Assembly: GCA_965657215.1 (NCBI GenBank)
Contig: CBFHNR010000012.1
Location: forward strand, 1-64,000
Direction: 5' to 3'
Length of the DNA: 64,000 nucleotides
Origin: JAHEJA01 sp965657215
Lineage (GTDB): Bacteria; Pseudomonadota; Alphaproteobacteria; Rhodobacterales; Rhodobacteraceae
Position numbers and translations under genes: made by a program. Below the pieces are notes generated by a model. The model was not told the DNA's origin. It ran no database searches and saw only the letters and a list, made by a program, of their open reading frames with translations. Of the stretch, positions 25,759 to 34,907 are shown one piece after another (position 1 is the first letter of the stretch; each line of letters starts with the position of its first letter).

Positions 25759-27968
25759 CAAAGTCCCTGCTTGATCCTCAAATGAGTTTAGCGGCCCAAA
25801 ACGAGCGGCTTCTAAAAATCACCGAAGCTCTGATGAACAGGGTTGAACAGGCATCTGACGAGTCTGGTGCCGCCTATACACAATTTCAACGCGCCGCCCT
25901 GTTAGAAGAAGAAGTCGCCGCAAGGACCAAGGACCTTGAGCGCGCGCTTGATCTATTGAACGATTCAAACGCAGCGCTTGCTGAAGCCAATCAAGAAACC
26001 GAAGCGGCCCGATCAAATTTGGCAAACGCCCTAGAAGCGATCCAAGAAGGGTTCGCCCTGTTTGATGCACAAGATATCCTCGTCATGTGTAATTCGCGTT
26101 TTGGAATGCACATGCCTGACATCCATGAACATTTCGAAGCGGGCCTTTCGTTTCAGGACTATGTCACGCTCGCATCGCAAAGCCCGTTTCTGTCCTTGCC
26201 CAAGAATATGACCTCAGAAGAGTGGGCAAAAAATCGTATTGCCCAACACAAAGAGCCTCATGTCATCATCAATATTCGGATGATTTGGAATCGCTGGGTT
26301 CAGGTGAGCGAACATAGAACCCCTGATGGTGGCACAGCAATTTTGCAAACAGATGTGACAGACATCATGCGATTGCAGAGGCAAGAGCGCGAAAGGATGC
26401 TAGACGATCAAGCCCAGCTTATTCGCGCCACGCTGGAACATTTGAATCAAGGGATCTGCATTTTTGACAACAACATGCGGCTTGTTGGATGGAATAGCCG
26501 AATTGCCGAGCTTTTGCCTATCTCAATCAATAAGGCTCAGATGGGAACAAGCTTTGAATCCCTCTTGGACAATTTACGCTCAAAGGTTCGGTTTGGTGTC
26601 ACGACATCCCCCAATGATTTGCAAAACTGGGTGGATCGCAAACATGACCGCCCGCCTCTTTCGTTTGAATTATCCCATGGAAGAGACACGGTATTGGACG
26701 TCTTTGCTCAAGAAATGCCTGATAAGGGCTTTGTGATTTCCTTTACAGATGTGTCGTCTGAACGCAAAGCCGTGCGCGCTATTTATGAGGCCAAAGAGAC
26801 GCTAGAACAGCGGGTTTTTGAGCGGACGCTAGAGCTCGAAGACGCGCTGACGGATGCCGAACGCGCGAATACGTCCAAGTCCCGATTTGTTGCCGCAGCC
26901 AGTCATGACTTGCTACAACCGTTATCCGCTGCCAAACTTTATCTGTCCTCTTTGGAAAGCACAGCCCAAGACGCTGGAACCCGCGATATATTGGGCAAAG
27001 CCAATCGCGCCATGCTGAGCGTTGAAAACATCCTTGAGGCGCTACTCGATATATCCAAACTCGATTCAGGCAAGGCATCCGTTCACATTGCACCTGTATC
27101 CCTCGGGCGGATGTTGGAGCAGCTGAAAGAAGAATTTCAACCGCTTGCGATCCAAAAGGGATTGGAGCTACGCATTTTTATTCCAGAAGATCACGTGATG
27201 AGCGACGCCACATACCTGCGCCGTATCCTGCAAAACCTCATCGCAAATGCCATTCGATACACCGATCAAGGGCGCGTTGTCGTGGGGCCACGACGGTCTG
27301 GAAATTCCCTTAGGATCGAAGTTTGGGACACGGGGCCTGGCATCCCTGAGGATCAGCAAGATATCATTTTCGGGGAATTTCAACGGCTCAACGCCTCTGC
27401 AAGCGCGGCCGAAGGCATGGGGCTTGGCCTCGCCATCGTAGAGCGCGCCTGTGCAATTTTGAACCACCCTCTCCACATCGAATCCAACCTTGGCAAAGGA
27501 ACCTGCTTCAAGGTTGAACTGCCCAAAGCGCACCCTGAACGCAGACCAAAATCAACAAAGCATCAATTCCACCGCCGCATTGCACCACAAAACTTCCAAA
27601 ACACGATTGTTCTATTGATCGAAAACGATATCGAGTTGCGCGATGCCTTGTCCAATACGCTTGAATCATGGGGAATAGATGTCCTTACCTCTGCCTCTGG
27701 TAGCGAAGCGCAAGACCTGCTGACTGAGATTGATATTACCCCTGATATCATCCTCGCCGATTACCAATTGGACAACCAAGAAACCGGAACGGATGCCATT
27801 CGATCCCTCAGAAACGGTCACGGTTTGGTTCCAGCGGCGATCCTCACAGCCAATCGCGCCCCAAACGTTATAGAAGAATGTGACGAACAAGAGTTAACGC
27901 TCTTTTACAAGCCAATCGCACCGGATCACCTGAAATCTTTTCTAAGTGCTTCGATCAAAACGACTTAG
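25755..27968 (+). CDS. Hybrid sensor histidine kinase, NahK/ErcS'-like
   Basis: 737 aa, cytoplasmic, with no membrane segment. An N-terminal coiled coil ('RTKDLERALDLLNDSNAALA') leads into two PAS-like domains ('EAIQEGFALFDAQD', 'LEHLNQGICIFDNNMRLVGW'). HisKA follows with His384 in 'AAASHDLLQPLSAAKL', then HATPase_c ('NLIANAIRYTDQG', 'DTGPGIPEDQQ', 'GMGLGLAIVERA') and a C-terminal receiver with Asp669 in 'ILADYQLD'. The 'SHDLLQPL' H-box is typical of the NahK/ErcS' group. It is coupled to the FIST gene and overlaps the converging smr gene by 4 bp. Confidence 0.92.
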   Translation: MTKSLLDPQMSLAAQNERLLKITEALMNRVEQASDESGAAYTQFQRAALLEEEVAARTKDLERALDLLNDSNAALAEANQETEAARSNLANALEAIQEGFALFDAQDILVMCNSRFGMHMPDIHEHFEAGLSFQDYVTLASQSPFLSLPKNMTSEEWAKNRIAQHKEPHVIINIRMIWNRWVQVSEHRTPDGGTAILQTDVTDIMRLQRQERERMLDDQAQLIRATLEHLNQGICIFDNNMRLVGWNSRIAELLPISINKAQMGTSFESLLDNLRSKVRFGVTTSPNDLQNWVDRKHDRPPLSFELSHGRDTVLDVFAQEMPDKGFVISFTDVSSERKAVRAIYEAKETLEQRVFERTLELEDALTDAERANTSKSRFVAAASHDLLQPLSAAKLYLSSLESTAQDAGTRDILGKANRAMLSVENILEALLDISKLDSGKASVHIAPVSLGRMLEQLKEEFQPLAIQKGLELRIFIPEDHVMSDATYLRRILQNLIANAIRYTDQGRVVVGPRRSGNSLRIEVWDTGPGIPEDQQDIIFGEFQRLNASASAAEGMGLGLAIVERACAILNHPLHIESNLGKGTCFKVELPKAHPERRPKSTKHQFHRRIAPQNFQNTIVLLIENDIELRDALSNTLESWGIDVLTSASGSEAQDLLTEIDITPDIILADYQLDNQETGTDAIRSLRNGHGLVPAAILTANRAPNVIEECDEQELTLFYKPIAPDHLKSFLSASIKTT

Positions 27969-28552
27969 CGTTGACGCCTGAGATAGACATAATATGCGCC
28001 GCCGCCACCGTGTTTCACATGCGCCTCAGTGACCTGTAATATCATCGGAGCAATTGGAGCCATGCGCATCCATTGCGGAACTTGATGGCGCAACACACCT
28101 TTTTGCTGCGGGATCGGCCCAAAATCTTCGCGCTGTTTTCCCTTGCCTGTGATGACCAGAACAAGCCTCTTTCCTTCAGAAAACGATCCGACGATAAAGC
28201 GTATCAAAGCAGGATGAGCCTGTGCCAACGTCATCCCATGGAGGTCGATTTTTCCCTCTGGAACCAGCTTTCCACGCTTGAGGTTTTTGAAATTCTTTTG
28301 ATCCATCTGAAGCGGGCGCGATGCCAAGGTCTGAGCCAAATCAGGCTTGAAATCAAAGGCGGGCGTTTGCTTTTTAGCCTTTGACCCCAACTGGAATGGA
28401 TCGGGGCGAAAGGGTTCTTGGATCGCGATCGGGCGCTTTTTGGGTTTATCCTTGGGGGAAGCCACCTTTTGAACAGGGTTAAGCGGCTGCGCAGATTGCG
28501 CAACTTGCTGCCACAGCTCTTGTTCATCAGGGCGAATTTTCCGACGTGTCAT
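27965..28552 (-). CDS. Smr-domain protein
   Basis: 195 aa with a low-complexity basic N-terminal half and a C-terminal Smr (MutS2-related) domain: 'KIDLHGMTLAQAHPALIRF', 'LVLVITGKGKQ' and 'HGGGGAYYVYLRR'. Smr domains have nicking endonuclease activity in some homologues; cellular role unknown. Its start overlaps the mltA stop by 4 bp, so it is third in the Tim44-mltA-smr operon. Confidence 0.9.
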   Translation of the reverse strand: MTRRKIRPDEQELWQQVAQSAQPLNPVQKVASPKDKPKKRPIAIQEPFRPDPFQLGSKAKKQTPAFDFKPDLAQTLASRPLQMDQKNFKNLKRGKLVPEGKIDLHGMTLAQAHPALIRFIVGSFSEGKRLVLVITGKGKQREDFGPIPQQKGVLRHQVPQWMRMAPIAPMILQVTEAHVKHGGGGAYYVYLRRQR

Positions 28553-29583
28553 TCCAAAGGCTCAGTCATCAGGGACATGGCCCTTTTAATTGGCAACAAA
28601 ACAAAAAGCGATCCCCTGTCTTTCATTTGACCCGCCAAACGCCCCGCTTTGGCACCACTTCCCATAAAGATATCAGCACGCTGCGCCCCTTTGATTGCGG
28701 AGCCCGTGTCTTGGGCAATCATGAGGCGACGCATCGGGCTTCGGCCTTGTTTTTCAATCCAAACAGGTGCGCCGAGGGGAACATAATTGGGATCAATCGC
28801 AATACTTCGACCCGCAGTAATAGATCTGTTCATTGCCCCCAATGGACCTTGGCTAGGCTTTACATCTTCTACTGCGCGGAAGAACACATATGATGGATTG
28901 GACCATAGCAGTTCTTGACCATCGACTGGATTGCGTTTTACCCAGTTTTTGATGACGGCGGCAGAGACTTGATGAGGTTCATAGATGCCTTGGCGAACCA
29001 ATTCACCGCCTAAAGACTTGTAATTGTGGCCGTTTTTACCACCATATCCGACACGCAAATAATTTCCGTTGGTAAGCTTGATCCGGCCAGATCCTTGAAT
29101 TTGGAGAAAGGTCAAATCAACAGGATCATCCAGCCACGCCAATTCAAGGCCGCGCCCCTCTAAAACACCGTCTTGTTCAATTTCACGACGTGTCTTCCAA
29201 GGTTGGCCAGATTTCGCCTCTTCTGGAAGGGCATAAATTGGATATTTGAACCGGCTGGTGCGGACCAACGATCCAGGTAGTTCAGGTTCATAATACCCAG
29301 TAAATTTAGAATCCGCGCCGTCAGAAATGAGGACTGGCAAGAAAAATGTCTCAAAAAAGAGGCGTGCGTTTTTGAAATCAAACGCAGCCGCGCAAATGGA
29401 TTGCCAATCTTCAGCCTTTAAGTCGGTGCAAGTTTCCTTGAACACCTCAAGAGCAGAGGCGTGATCGTCTTTTTCCCAAGACTTTAAATCACTAAACTTA
29501 TGAACTTTTACTGAAATATCTGCTGTCGCCTGAAATGCGATAGACGACAGCGCTATTACGAATGCAATGAGTGCAGGTTTCAT
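28549..29583 (-). CDS. mltA: Membrane-bound lytic murein transglycosylase A
   Basis: 344 aa, secreted (signal peptide 'MKPALIAFVIALSSIAFQAT', no lipobox Cys). It cleaves peptidoglycan glycosidic bonds, forming 1,6-anhydromuramic acid. The MltA barrel ('SKFTGYYEPELPGS') and the 3D domain with 'AQDTGSAIKGAQRADIFMGS' carry the catalytic Asp region. It overlaps its neighbours by 4 bp on both sides. Without a lipobox it is probably periplasmic rather than lipid-anchored, unlike E. coli MltA. Confidence 0.93.
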   Translation of the reverse strand: MKPALIAFVIALSSIAFQATADISVKVHKFSDLKSWEKDDHASALEVFKETCTDLKAEDWQSICAAAFDFKNARLFFETFFLPVLISDGADSKFTGYYEPELPGSLVRTSRFKYPIYALPEEAKSGQPWKTRREIEQDGVLEGRGLELAWLDDPVDLTFLQIQGSGRIKLTNGNYLRVGYGGKNGHNYKSLGGELVRQGIYEPHQVSAAVIKNWVKRNPVDGQELLWSNPSYVFFRAVEDVKPSQGPLGAMNRSITAGRSIAIDPNYVPLGAPVWIEKQGRSPMRRLMIAQDTGSAIKGAQRADIFMGSGAKAGRLAGQMKDRGSLFVLLPIKRAMSLMTEPLE

Positions 29584-30227
29584 TCGCCAGTCGCGACAAG
29601 CCTCCAGTTGACATCATCTGAACCAAAGTTACGCGCAAAGGTCCAAACATCTTTGTTTTTCTTGGCGTGCTTTGCGTCGCCTTCAACCACGTCACCCGCA
29701 TCGTTTTTAACAACAGAGGTAAGTTCGCTGACAAAAGACATGCTGACTTCGGCTTCTTGAGTTGAGTTCTCAAAAATTGCCTCGACCAATTTGATTTCAC
29801 GGAAACCCAAGAATTCTGCTTCGATGCTGAGGCCACGCTCCGCACGCTGTGCGATGGCGTCGTCAAATATTTCTTCGATCTCGGGGGACAAAAGCCAACG
29901 AATCTCTTCGATGTCACCACGTTCAAACGCCATAAAGATCATTTCATAGGCGCTTTTGGCTCCGCCCAAGAATTCGCCAACGTGGAATGTATTATCGGCC
30001 TTTTTCATATCAGCAAGAGCAAGGGCGGAGGGGCTTCCTTCTTCGACATGATCAATGATGTCGTGATCAGGACCGCCTTCGATCACACGGAAATCGCGCT
30101 CTTTCGCAGGTTCCGGCACAGATGTGCTAGCAGGATTTTCAAACCCATCTCGGGTGCCTAGAACGCTACGCAACCGTAGAATTAGAAACAAAGCAATGCC
30201 GGCGAGTACGAGTAATTGTACGCTCAT
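29580..30227 (-). CDS. Tim44-domain inner-membrane protein
   Basis: 215 aa: one N-terminal transmembrane segment ('VQLLVLAGIALFLILRLRSV'), a charged linker, then a Tim44-like lipid-binding domain ('LGGAKSAYEMIFMAFERGDI' ... 'DVWTFARNFGSDDVNWRLVA'). In alphaproteobacteria this is the TimA-type homologue of mitochondrial Tim44, without a complete import motor. It is first of the Tim44-mltA-smr operon and divergent from fxsA. Confidence 0.92.
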   Translation of the reverse strand: MSVQLLVLAGIALFLILRLRSVLGTRDGFENPASTSVPEPAKERDFRVIEGGPDHDIIDHVEEGSPSALALADMKKADNTFHVGEFLGGAKSAYEMIFMAFERGDIEEIRWLLSPEIEEIFDDAIAQRAERGLSIEAEFLGFREIKLVEAIFENSTQEAEVSMSFVSELTSVVKNDAGDVVEGDAKHAKKNKDVWTFARNFGSDDVNWRLVATGE

Positions 30228-30329
30228 AAATTCCTCTTTTCAGGTAAAAGTGGCAAAAGTCATCTTCATTACCTATGTAGGTGACACCATATAGCAAGTC
30301 CACCTTGCCAACAAAAATAGGAGAGCAAT

Positions 30330-30812
30330 ATGTGGCTTTTGATACTCTTTATAGCCGTTCCGGTTATTGAAATCGGATTATTTATCCAAGTTGGCGGTGC
30401 TATTGGGTTATTTCCAACGCTCGCGATCGTCATTTTGACCGCTGTTTTAGGAACCTGGCTTGTTCGGTCCCAAGGGTTAGCCGCGTTGATGAGCGTTCAA
30501 ACAAGCTTTAACAAACTTGAGAATCCCACCGAACCACTTGCACATGGTGCTATGATCCTTTTGGCGGGCGCTCTTTTGTTAACACCTGGGTTCTTTACCG
30601 ATGCTGTTGGCTTTTTACTACTAACGCCTGCCTTTCGCGTTGCCGCCTTTCAATTTTTGAAATCGCGTGTTTCCGTGGCCTCGTTTCAAATGGGAGCAGG
30701 CCCACAGCAAGGGTTTCAACAGCGCGATCCGCAGGGGAGTGACATTATCGATGGTGATTTTGTCGAAATCCACGAAAGCGACAGCCAAATAAACAACGAC
30801 AGACGGCATTGA
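30330..30812 (+). CDS. fxsA: FxsA-family membrane protein
   Basis: 160 aa with three or four transmembrane segments ('LLILFIAVPVIEIGLFIQV', 'GLFPTLAIVILTAVLGTWLV', 'MILLAGALLLTPGFFTDAVG') and a polar C-terminal tail. FxsA (suppressor of F exclusion of phage T7) is widespread; its biochemical role is unknown. It starts behind AGGAGAG, 54 bp upstream of secB, the usual position in Rhodobacterales. Confidence 0.9.
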   Translation: MWLLILFIAVPVIEIGLFIQVGGAIGLFPTLAIVILTAVLGTWLVRSQGLAALMSVQTSFNKLENPTEPLAHGAMILLAGALLLTPGFFTDAVGFLLLTPAFRVAAFQFLKSRVSVASFQMGAGPQQGFQQRDPQGSDIIDGDFVEIHESDSQINNDRRH

Positions 30813-30866
30813 GGTCGCTGAGTGAACCTGCTACCTCTTTTTCAAAATTAATTTTAGGAGAGTGCG

Positions 30867-31346
30867 ATGACCGAAGAGGCGCAACCAGTAACACCAAGCA
30901 TGAATGTATTGGCTCAATATATTCGTGACATGTCTTTTGAAAACATTCTGGCACAAAAAGGTGCGGATGGGGATGTCCAGCCAGACGTGCAAGTCAAAGT
31001 GAACCTAGACGCGAAAAAGCGCACGACTGAAAACCAGTACGAAGTTGCGATCAAATTGAACGTGACATCAAAATCCAAATCAAACGAAGCGCCTCTCTTT
31101 TTGCTAGAGCTTGATTATGCTGGTATTTTCAACATCACGGGTGTCCCAGACGAACAATTGCACCCATTCCTAATGATCGAATGCCCTCGCATGTTGTTCC
31201 CATTCCTTCGCCGCATCGTAAACGATGTGACACGCGACGGTGGTTTCCCGCCATTGAACCTAGATACAATTGATTTCTTGGCTCTCTATCGCAATGAAAT
31301 CGCGCGCCGTCAGGCCGAAGAAGCAGCAAAAGAAAAAGTTAACTAA
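30867..31346 (+). CDS. secB: Protein-export chaperone SecB
   Basis: 159-aa cytoplasmic tetrameric chaperone that keeps preproteins unfolded for SecA. The family core is clear ('IEPMNVLAQY'-type N terminus, here 'PSMNVLAQYIRDMSFENILA', and 'ECPRMLFPFLRRIVNDVTRD', 'GGFPPLNLDTIDFLALY'). The last 8 bp overlap the converging dnaQ gene. Confidence 0.96.
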   Translation: MTEEAQPVTPSMNVLAQYIRDMSFENILAQKGADGDVQPDVQVKVNLDAKKRTTENQYEVAIKLNVTSKSKSNEAPLFLLELDYAGIFNITGVPDEQLHPFLMIECPRMLFPFLRRIVNDVTRDGGFPPLNLDTIDFLALYRNEIARRQAEEAAKEKVN

Positions 31347-32034
31347 ACTTTTTCCACAAAGCGGTGTCGCCAAGTTTTTCAACAAACGCTTGGTGCGCCG
31401 CTTTTTCTATGTCCGTCAAGCGCGATGGAAGCGGAGTAGGGCGCTTGCTTGGGCGCCAGTCTTGGCTGGTTGTTCCATCAGATGACATTGTATTCGACAC
31501 ATTGGACAATCCAAAGTCGGGCTGTTTCCCACCAATCAGCTCAAGATAAACTTCTGCCAAAATTTCAGAGTCAAGAAGCGCGCCGTGCAAGGTTCGTGAT
31601 GAGTTGTCGATATTGAACCGACGACAGAGGGCATCCAAGGTTGCGGGCGATCCAGGAAACCGTTTGCGCGCGATGGCTAATGTATCAACGGCCTGTTCCC
31701 AAGGGAGCTGTGGTTTGCTTACCCATTTCAATTCAGCATTAAGAAACTTCATATCAAAAGCTGCGTTGTGAATAACCATTTTCGCATCACCCACAAAGTC
31801 CAAGAAATCTTGGGCGATATCTTTGAATAATGGCTTATCTCGCAAAAAATCATCCCCGAGGCCGTGAACCTTAAACGCGTCTTCCGGCATGCTGCGTTGG
31901 GGATTGATGTATTGGTGATAGGTTTTTCCCGTTGCCAAATGATTCCACAGCTCAACAGCCCCGATTTCAACAATCCGATCCCCCGTTTCAGGGTCAAAGC
32001 CAGTTGTCTCTGTATCAAGGACGATTTCACGCAT
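31339..32034 (-). CDS. dnaQ: DNA polymerase III epsilon subunit
   Basis: 231 aa, 3'-5' proofreading exonuclease of the replicative polymerase. Exo I is 'VLDTETTGFDPETGDRIVEI', Exo II 'HNAAFDMKFLNAEL' and Exo III 'HGALLDSEILAEVYLEL'. The short C-terminal tail probably binds the alpha subunit. It overlaps coaE by 8 bp at its start and lies in the dnaQ-coaE-aroE-maf block next to the replication origin. Confidence 0.96.
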   Translation of the reverse strand: MREIVLDTETTGFDPETGDRIVEIGAVELWNHLATGKTYHQYINPQRSMPEDAFKVHGLGDDFLRDKPLFKDIAQDFLDFVGDAKMVIHNAAFDMKFLNAELKWVSKPQLPWEQAVDTLAIARKRFPGSPATLDALCRRFNIDNSSRTLHGALLDSEILAEVYLELIGGKQPDFGLSNVSNTMSSDGTTSQDWRPSKRPTPLPSRLTDIEKAAHQAFVEKLGDTALWKKFS

Positions 32035-32620
32035 TTAGCCGGGTCTCTCTTATATCGGTAAGGATCTGTTTAACCTGTTGATGCGCGTGTTCCAATGTAT
32101 CCGTGTGAATTTTGTAATCCGACATGGCTAGTTTTTCTTGGATCGGCATTTGCCTGTTCAAAATTTGGTTGAACTGGTCTTCGCTCATGGTGCCACGGGC
32201 CAAAACACGGTCGCGCTGTTTGTCTGATGACACATATACTGTTGCGACTGCATCCATATTTGTTTGGCCCTGCGTTTCAAACAAAAGCGGGATGTCGAGC
32301 ACGACAATATCAGACAGCGATTGTTCTATGAATTTGGCACGGTCCTGAGCGACGAGCGGATGAACAATACCTTCAATCACCTTAAACAAACTAGGATCTT
32401 GGCCTAGCAAGCGCTTTAAGGTTTCACGTGAAACTTCTTCGTTTTCAATAACTTCAGGGAGGGTGACAGCAAATTCAGGAACAGCGGCTCCGCCCTTTGA
32501 ATAGAGGCGATGAACTGAGGTGTCAGCATCCCAAACGTCACACCCTTCTTGGGCAAAAAAACCAGCGGTCGTGGATTTGCCCATCCCAATGGACCCTGTC
32601 AATCCAAGCCGAAAAGTCAT
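32027..32620 (-). CDS. coaE: Dephospho-CoA kinase
   Basis: 197 aa, final step of coenzyme A synthesis. P-loop 'LTGSIGMGKSTTAGFF', 'GCDVWDADTSVHRLY' and the lid motif 'RDRVLARGTMSEDQF' identify it. The coding sequence contains a near-perfect parS site (32420-32435). It overlaps aroE by 4 bp and dnaQ by 8 bp. Confidence 0.95.
   Translation of the reverse strand: MTFRLGLTGSIGMGKSTTAGFFAQEGCDVWDADTSVHRLYSKGGAAVPEFAVTLPEVIENEEVSRETLKRLLGQDPSLFKVIEGIVHPLVAQDRAKFIEQSLSDIVVLDIPLLFETQGQTNMDAVATVYVSSDKQRDRVLARGTMSEDQFNQILNRQMPIQEKLAMSDYKIHTDTLEHAHQQVKQILTDIRETRLNA
32420..32435. promoter_or_regulatory. parS-like ParB-binding site inside coaE
   Basis: GGTTTCACGTGAAACT matches the parS consensus TGTTTCACGTGAAACA at 14 of 16 positions, with the 14-bp palindromic core perfect. 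It lies about 1.9 kb left of the proposed origin. Confidence 0.8.
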
Positions 32621-33450
32621 GCGAGTAAGAGCGCTCTGATGTCTTCGTTGACTGTCGGTTTCTGGCCAAACCAGCGCTCAAAGCCCGGGATAGCCTGATA
32701 GATCAGCATTCCGAGGCCATCTACTGTTTTACATCCTTTTTCCCGCGCTGTTTTTAGTAACGGCGTTTCTAGAGGTGTATAAACAATATCTGTCACAAGC
32801 GTCTCTGGCTGAAGCCCCTCTAAATTCAACGATAATTCAGGCTTATTTTCCATTCCCAAAGAGGTCGTATTTACCAATGTGTGTGCCTGTTCGACGTAAG
32901 ACGATACCTTCGTCCAATCAACCACAGAAATACGCGCGCCAAAGTCATCTCGAAGCTGGTCTGCACGCGCACGTGTTCTGTTTGACAGGATGATCTCAGG
33001 AGCACCTGCTTCGATCAAAGAGGATAAAATAGCGCGCGAAGCTCCACCGGCGCCCAAAACGACAGCGGGCCCTCCATCAGCGGACCAATCTGGCTGAGAT
33101 TGGCGAATGTTTTCAATAAACCCGTAACCATCTGTATTATCGGCAAAAAAACCACCATCTTCACGGAATGTAAGGGTGTTTGCCGCGCCGATGATCGCCG
33201 CTCTGTCTGAAATGCTATCAGCGAGGGCCATAACGGCTTGTTTATGTGGCAAGGTGACATTCGCCCCAACAAAGCCCATCTTAGGCATTGATCTAAGGAC
33301 ATCAGCCAAATTCGCGGGATCAACATCGACTGGAATGTAATGCCCTTTGATCCCGAGCTGCTTTAGCCATGTTCCATGAAGCAAGGGGGATTTTGAATGC
33401 GCGATCGGACATCCCAAAACGGCCACGAGCGGTATTTTTGGTAATGTCAT
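32617..33450 (-). CDS. aroE: Shikimate dehydrogenase
   Basis: 277 aa, NADPH-dependent reduction of 3-dehydroshikimate in aromatic amino-acid synthesis. 'LGCPIAHSKSPLLHGTWLKQ', the 'NVTLPHKQAVM' lysine motif and the nucleotide-binding 'VLGAGGASRAIL' are present, and the C terminus has 'GLGMLIYQAIPGFERWFG'. The ATG at 33450 overlaps the maf stop (ATGA), which fixes the start; a frame from 33474 would overlap more. Confidence 0.95.
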   Translation of the reverse strand: MTLPKIPLVAVLGCPIAHSKSPLLHGTWLKQLGIKGHYIPVDVDPANLADVLRSMPKMGFVGANVTLPHKQAVMALADSISDRAAIIGAANTLTFREDGGFFADNTDGYGFIENIRQSQPDWSADGGPAVVLGAGGASRAILSSLIEAGAPEIILSNRTRARADQLRDDFGARISVVDWTKVSSYVEQAHTLVNTTSLGMENKPELSLNLEGLQPETLVTDIVYTPLETPLLKTAREKGCKTVDGLGMLIYQAIPGFERWFGQKPTVNEDIRALLLA

Positions 33451-34046
33451 GTTTCGATATCTCCTCTGAGGCACAGGTAGTTCACTATTTCAAATAGCGG
33501 TATTCCAAGAACATTAAAGTAGTCGCCTTCAATTCTTGTAAATAAACGACTGCCTTCGTTCTCCAATTGATATCCACCTACACAGTATTGAACAGCTTCC
33601 CAATTGCGATCAACATAAGATGTAATATATTCATCAGAAAGTTCGCGCATATACATCCGAACCGTCCCCACATGCCGCCACAGGGGTTTCCCATCTTCGT
33701 AAATCACGGCTGCAGATAGCAACATATGCCGTTTTCCTCGCAACAGAGTTAGCTGTTCGATCAAATTTTCACGAGAAGTCGGCTTTTGCAAAACCTGTCC
33801 ATCAATAGCCAAGACTTGATCACACCCAAGAACGAGGCGACCAGGGCTTTTATCGCTTACCTTTCTGGCTTTGAATTCTGCTAAGGTATCCGCGATATCA
33901 CGGGGTGGGGCACCCTCAGCGAGCAAGGAGCGGAAAATCATATCCTCATCCACCATCGGCTTGATACTATCATGCGAGATGCAAGCATTTGTTAACACTT
34001 CTGATCTAATTTTAGAACCAGAGGCCAGAATTAAAGAGTGCGCCAT
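33447..34046 (-). CDS. maf: Maf-family nucleoside triphosphate pyrophosphatase
   Basis: 199 aa. Maf proteins hydrolyse dTTP/UTP or modified nucleotides and were first linked to septum inhibition. The N-terminal 'LILASGSKIRSEVLTNACI' and 'LVLGCDQVLAIDGQVLQKP' are the family signatures. It is the first gene of the leftward maf-aroE-coaE-dnaQ operon and borders the proposed origin. Confidence 0.93.
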   Translation of the reverse strand: MAHSLILASGSKIRSEVLTNACISHDSIKPMVDEDMIFRSLLAEGAPPRDIADTLAEFKARKVSDKSPGRLVLGCDQVLAIDGQVLQKPTSRENLIEQLTLLRGKRHMLLSAAVIYEDGKPLWRHVGTVRMYMRELSDEYITSYVDRNWEAVQYCVGGYQLENEGSRLFTRIEGDYFNVLGIPLFEIVNYLCLRGDIET

Positions 34047-34416
34047 GTGTATAAGTCCGAGGATAATCTGTTTACTTTGTCCTGCACGTACTGTGCGTAT
34101 GTAACCGACTTTTACGGTATCCCCGTCACAGCTTGAGTTTCAAGCAGAAGTTCGGCGTTTCATGCACTGTGGAAAAGAGTAACTTCTCTTTCTCAATATC
34201 GTAGATAATTCTCGTCCCTATACCAAATTGCAATGTGATTTCTTTAATAACTTATTGTTATATATGTATTTTATTGGATTTGTATAACCCTGTGGGTATG
34301 TGGATAATCACAGGGATAAGATTTGATCCACAGAATTGATCGACGCTACAAAATAATCATCTTTTCTTACATATATATTTATTTATATAGAATGCTTAGA
34401 ACCTAAGGATCTTGAT
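34047..34416. other. Proposed chromosomal replication origin (oriC)
   Basis: A 370-bp gap without a gene, very AT-rich (for example 34247-34285 and 34368-34394). It contains a perfect DnaA box, TGTGGATAA at 34299-34307, one-mismatch boxes TGATCCACA near 34324-34332 and TGTGGAAAA near 34161-34169, and weaker variants around 34291 and 34311. Genes to the left read left and genes to the right read right. maf-aroE-coaE-dnaQ on one side and rho-mnmEG-rsmG-parAB on the other is the order I know around alphaproteobacterial origins, and four parS-type sites lie nearby. The region must also hold the maf and hemJ promoters. Confidence 0.75.
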
Positions 34417-34866
34417 ATGTCTGACCTGTTACTAGGAATTTATCCTTGGATAAAATCACTTCACGTGATGGCTGTGATATCTTGGATGGCAGGATTATTC
34501 TATCTTCCTCGGTTGTTTGTCTATCATGTAGAAAAGGCAGAGACCGGCGATCAATTAGATCAGACGTTTCAAATCATGGAATACAAGCTTTATCGGTTCA
34601 TCATGAACCCAGCAATGATGGTCGCTTGGGCTTGCGGTATCCTCATGGCCGTAACCCCCTCCGTGATAGATTGGACAGCGATTTGGCCGTGGAGCAAAAT
34701 CATTGGTATCATCGTGATGACGTGGTTTCATTTTTGGCTCAAGGCCCGCCTGGTCGATTTCAAAGAGGCAAAGAATGATCGCACTGGTCGTCAATATCGC
34801 TTGATGAATGAAGTGCCGACTTTGGCTATGGTTGTGATTGTCGTGTCTGTCATCGTTAAGTTCTAA
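34417..34866 (+). CDS. hemJ: Protoporphyrinogen IX oxidase HemJ
   Basis: 149-aa membrane protein with four hydrophobic segments, the HemJ (UPF0093) enzyme that oxidises protoporphyrinogen IX to protoporphyrin IX in heme synthesis. The conserved His is in 'IKSLHVMAVISWMAGLFYLP', and 'YKLYRFIMNPAMMVAW' is typical. It is the first rightward gene after the proposed origin. hemE, often found here in relatives, is missing from this interval. Confidence 0.93.
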   Translation: MSDLLLGIYPWIKSLHVMAVISWMAGLFYLPRLFVYHVEKAETGDQLDQTFQIMEYKLYRFIMNPAMMVAWACGILMAVTPSVIDWTAIWPWSKIIGIIVMTWFHFWLKARLVDFKEAKNDRTGRQYRLMNEVPTLAMVVIVVSVIVKF

Positions 34867-34907
34867 GAAACATTGACTCCGATCTGAATAATCAGTAGGT
34901 CTCTCTC

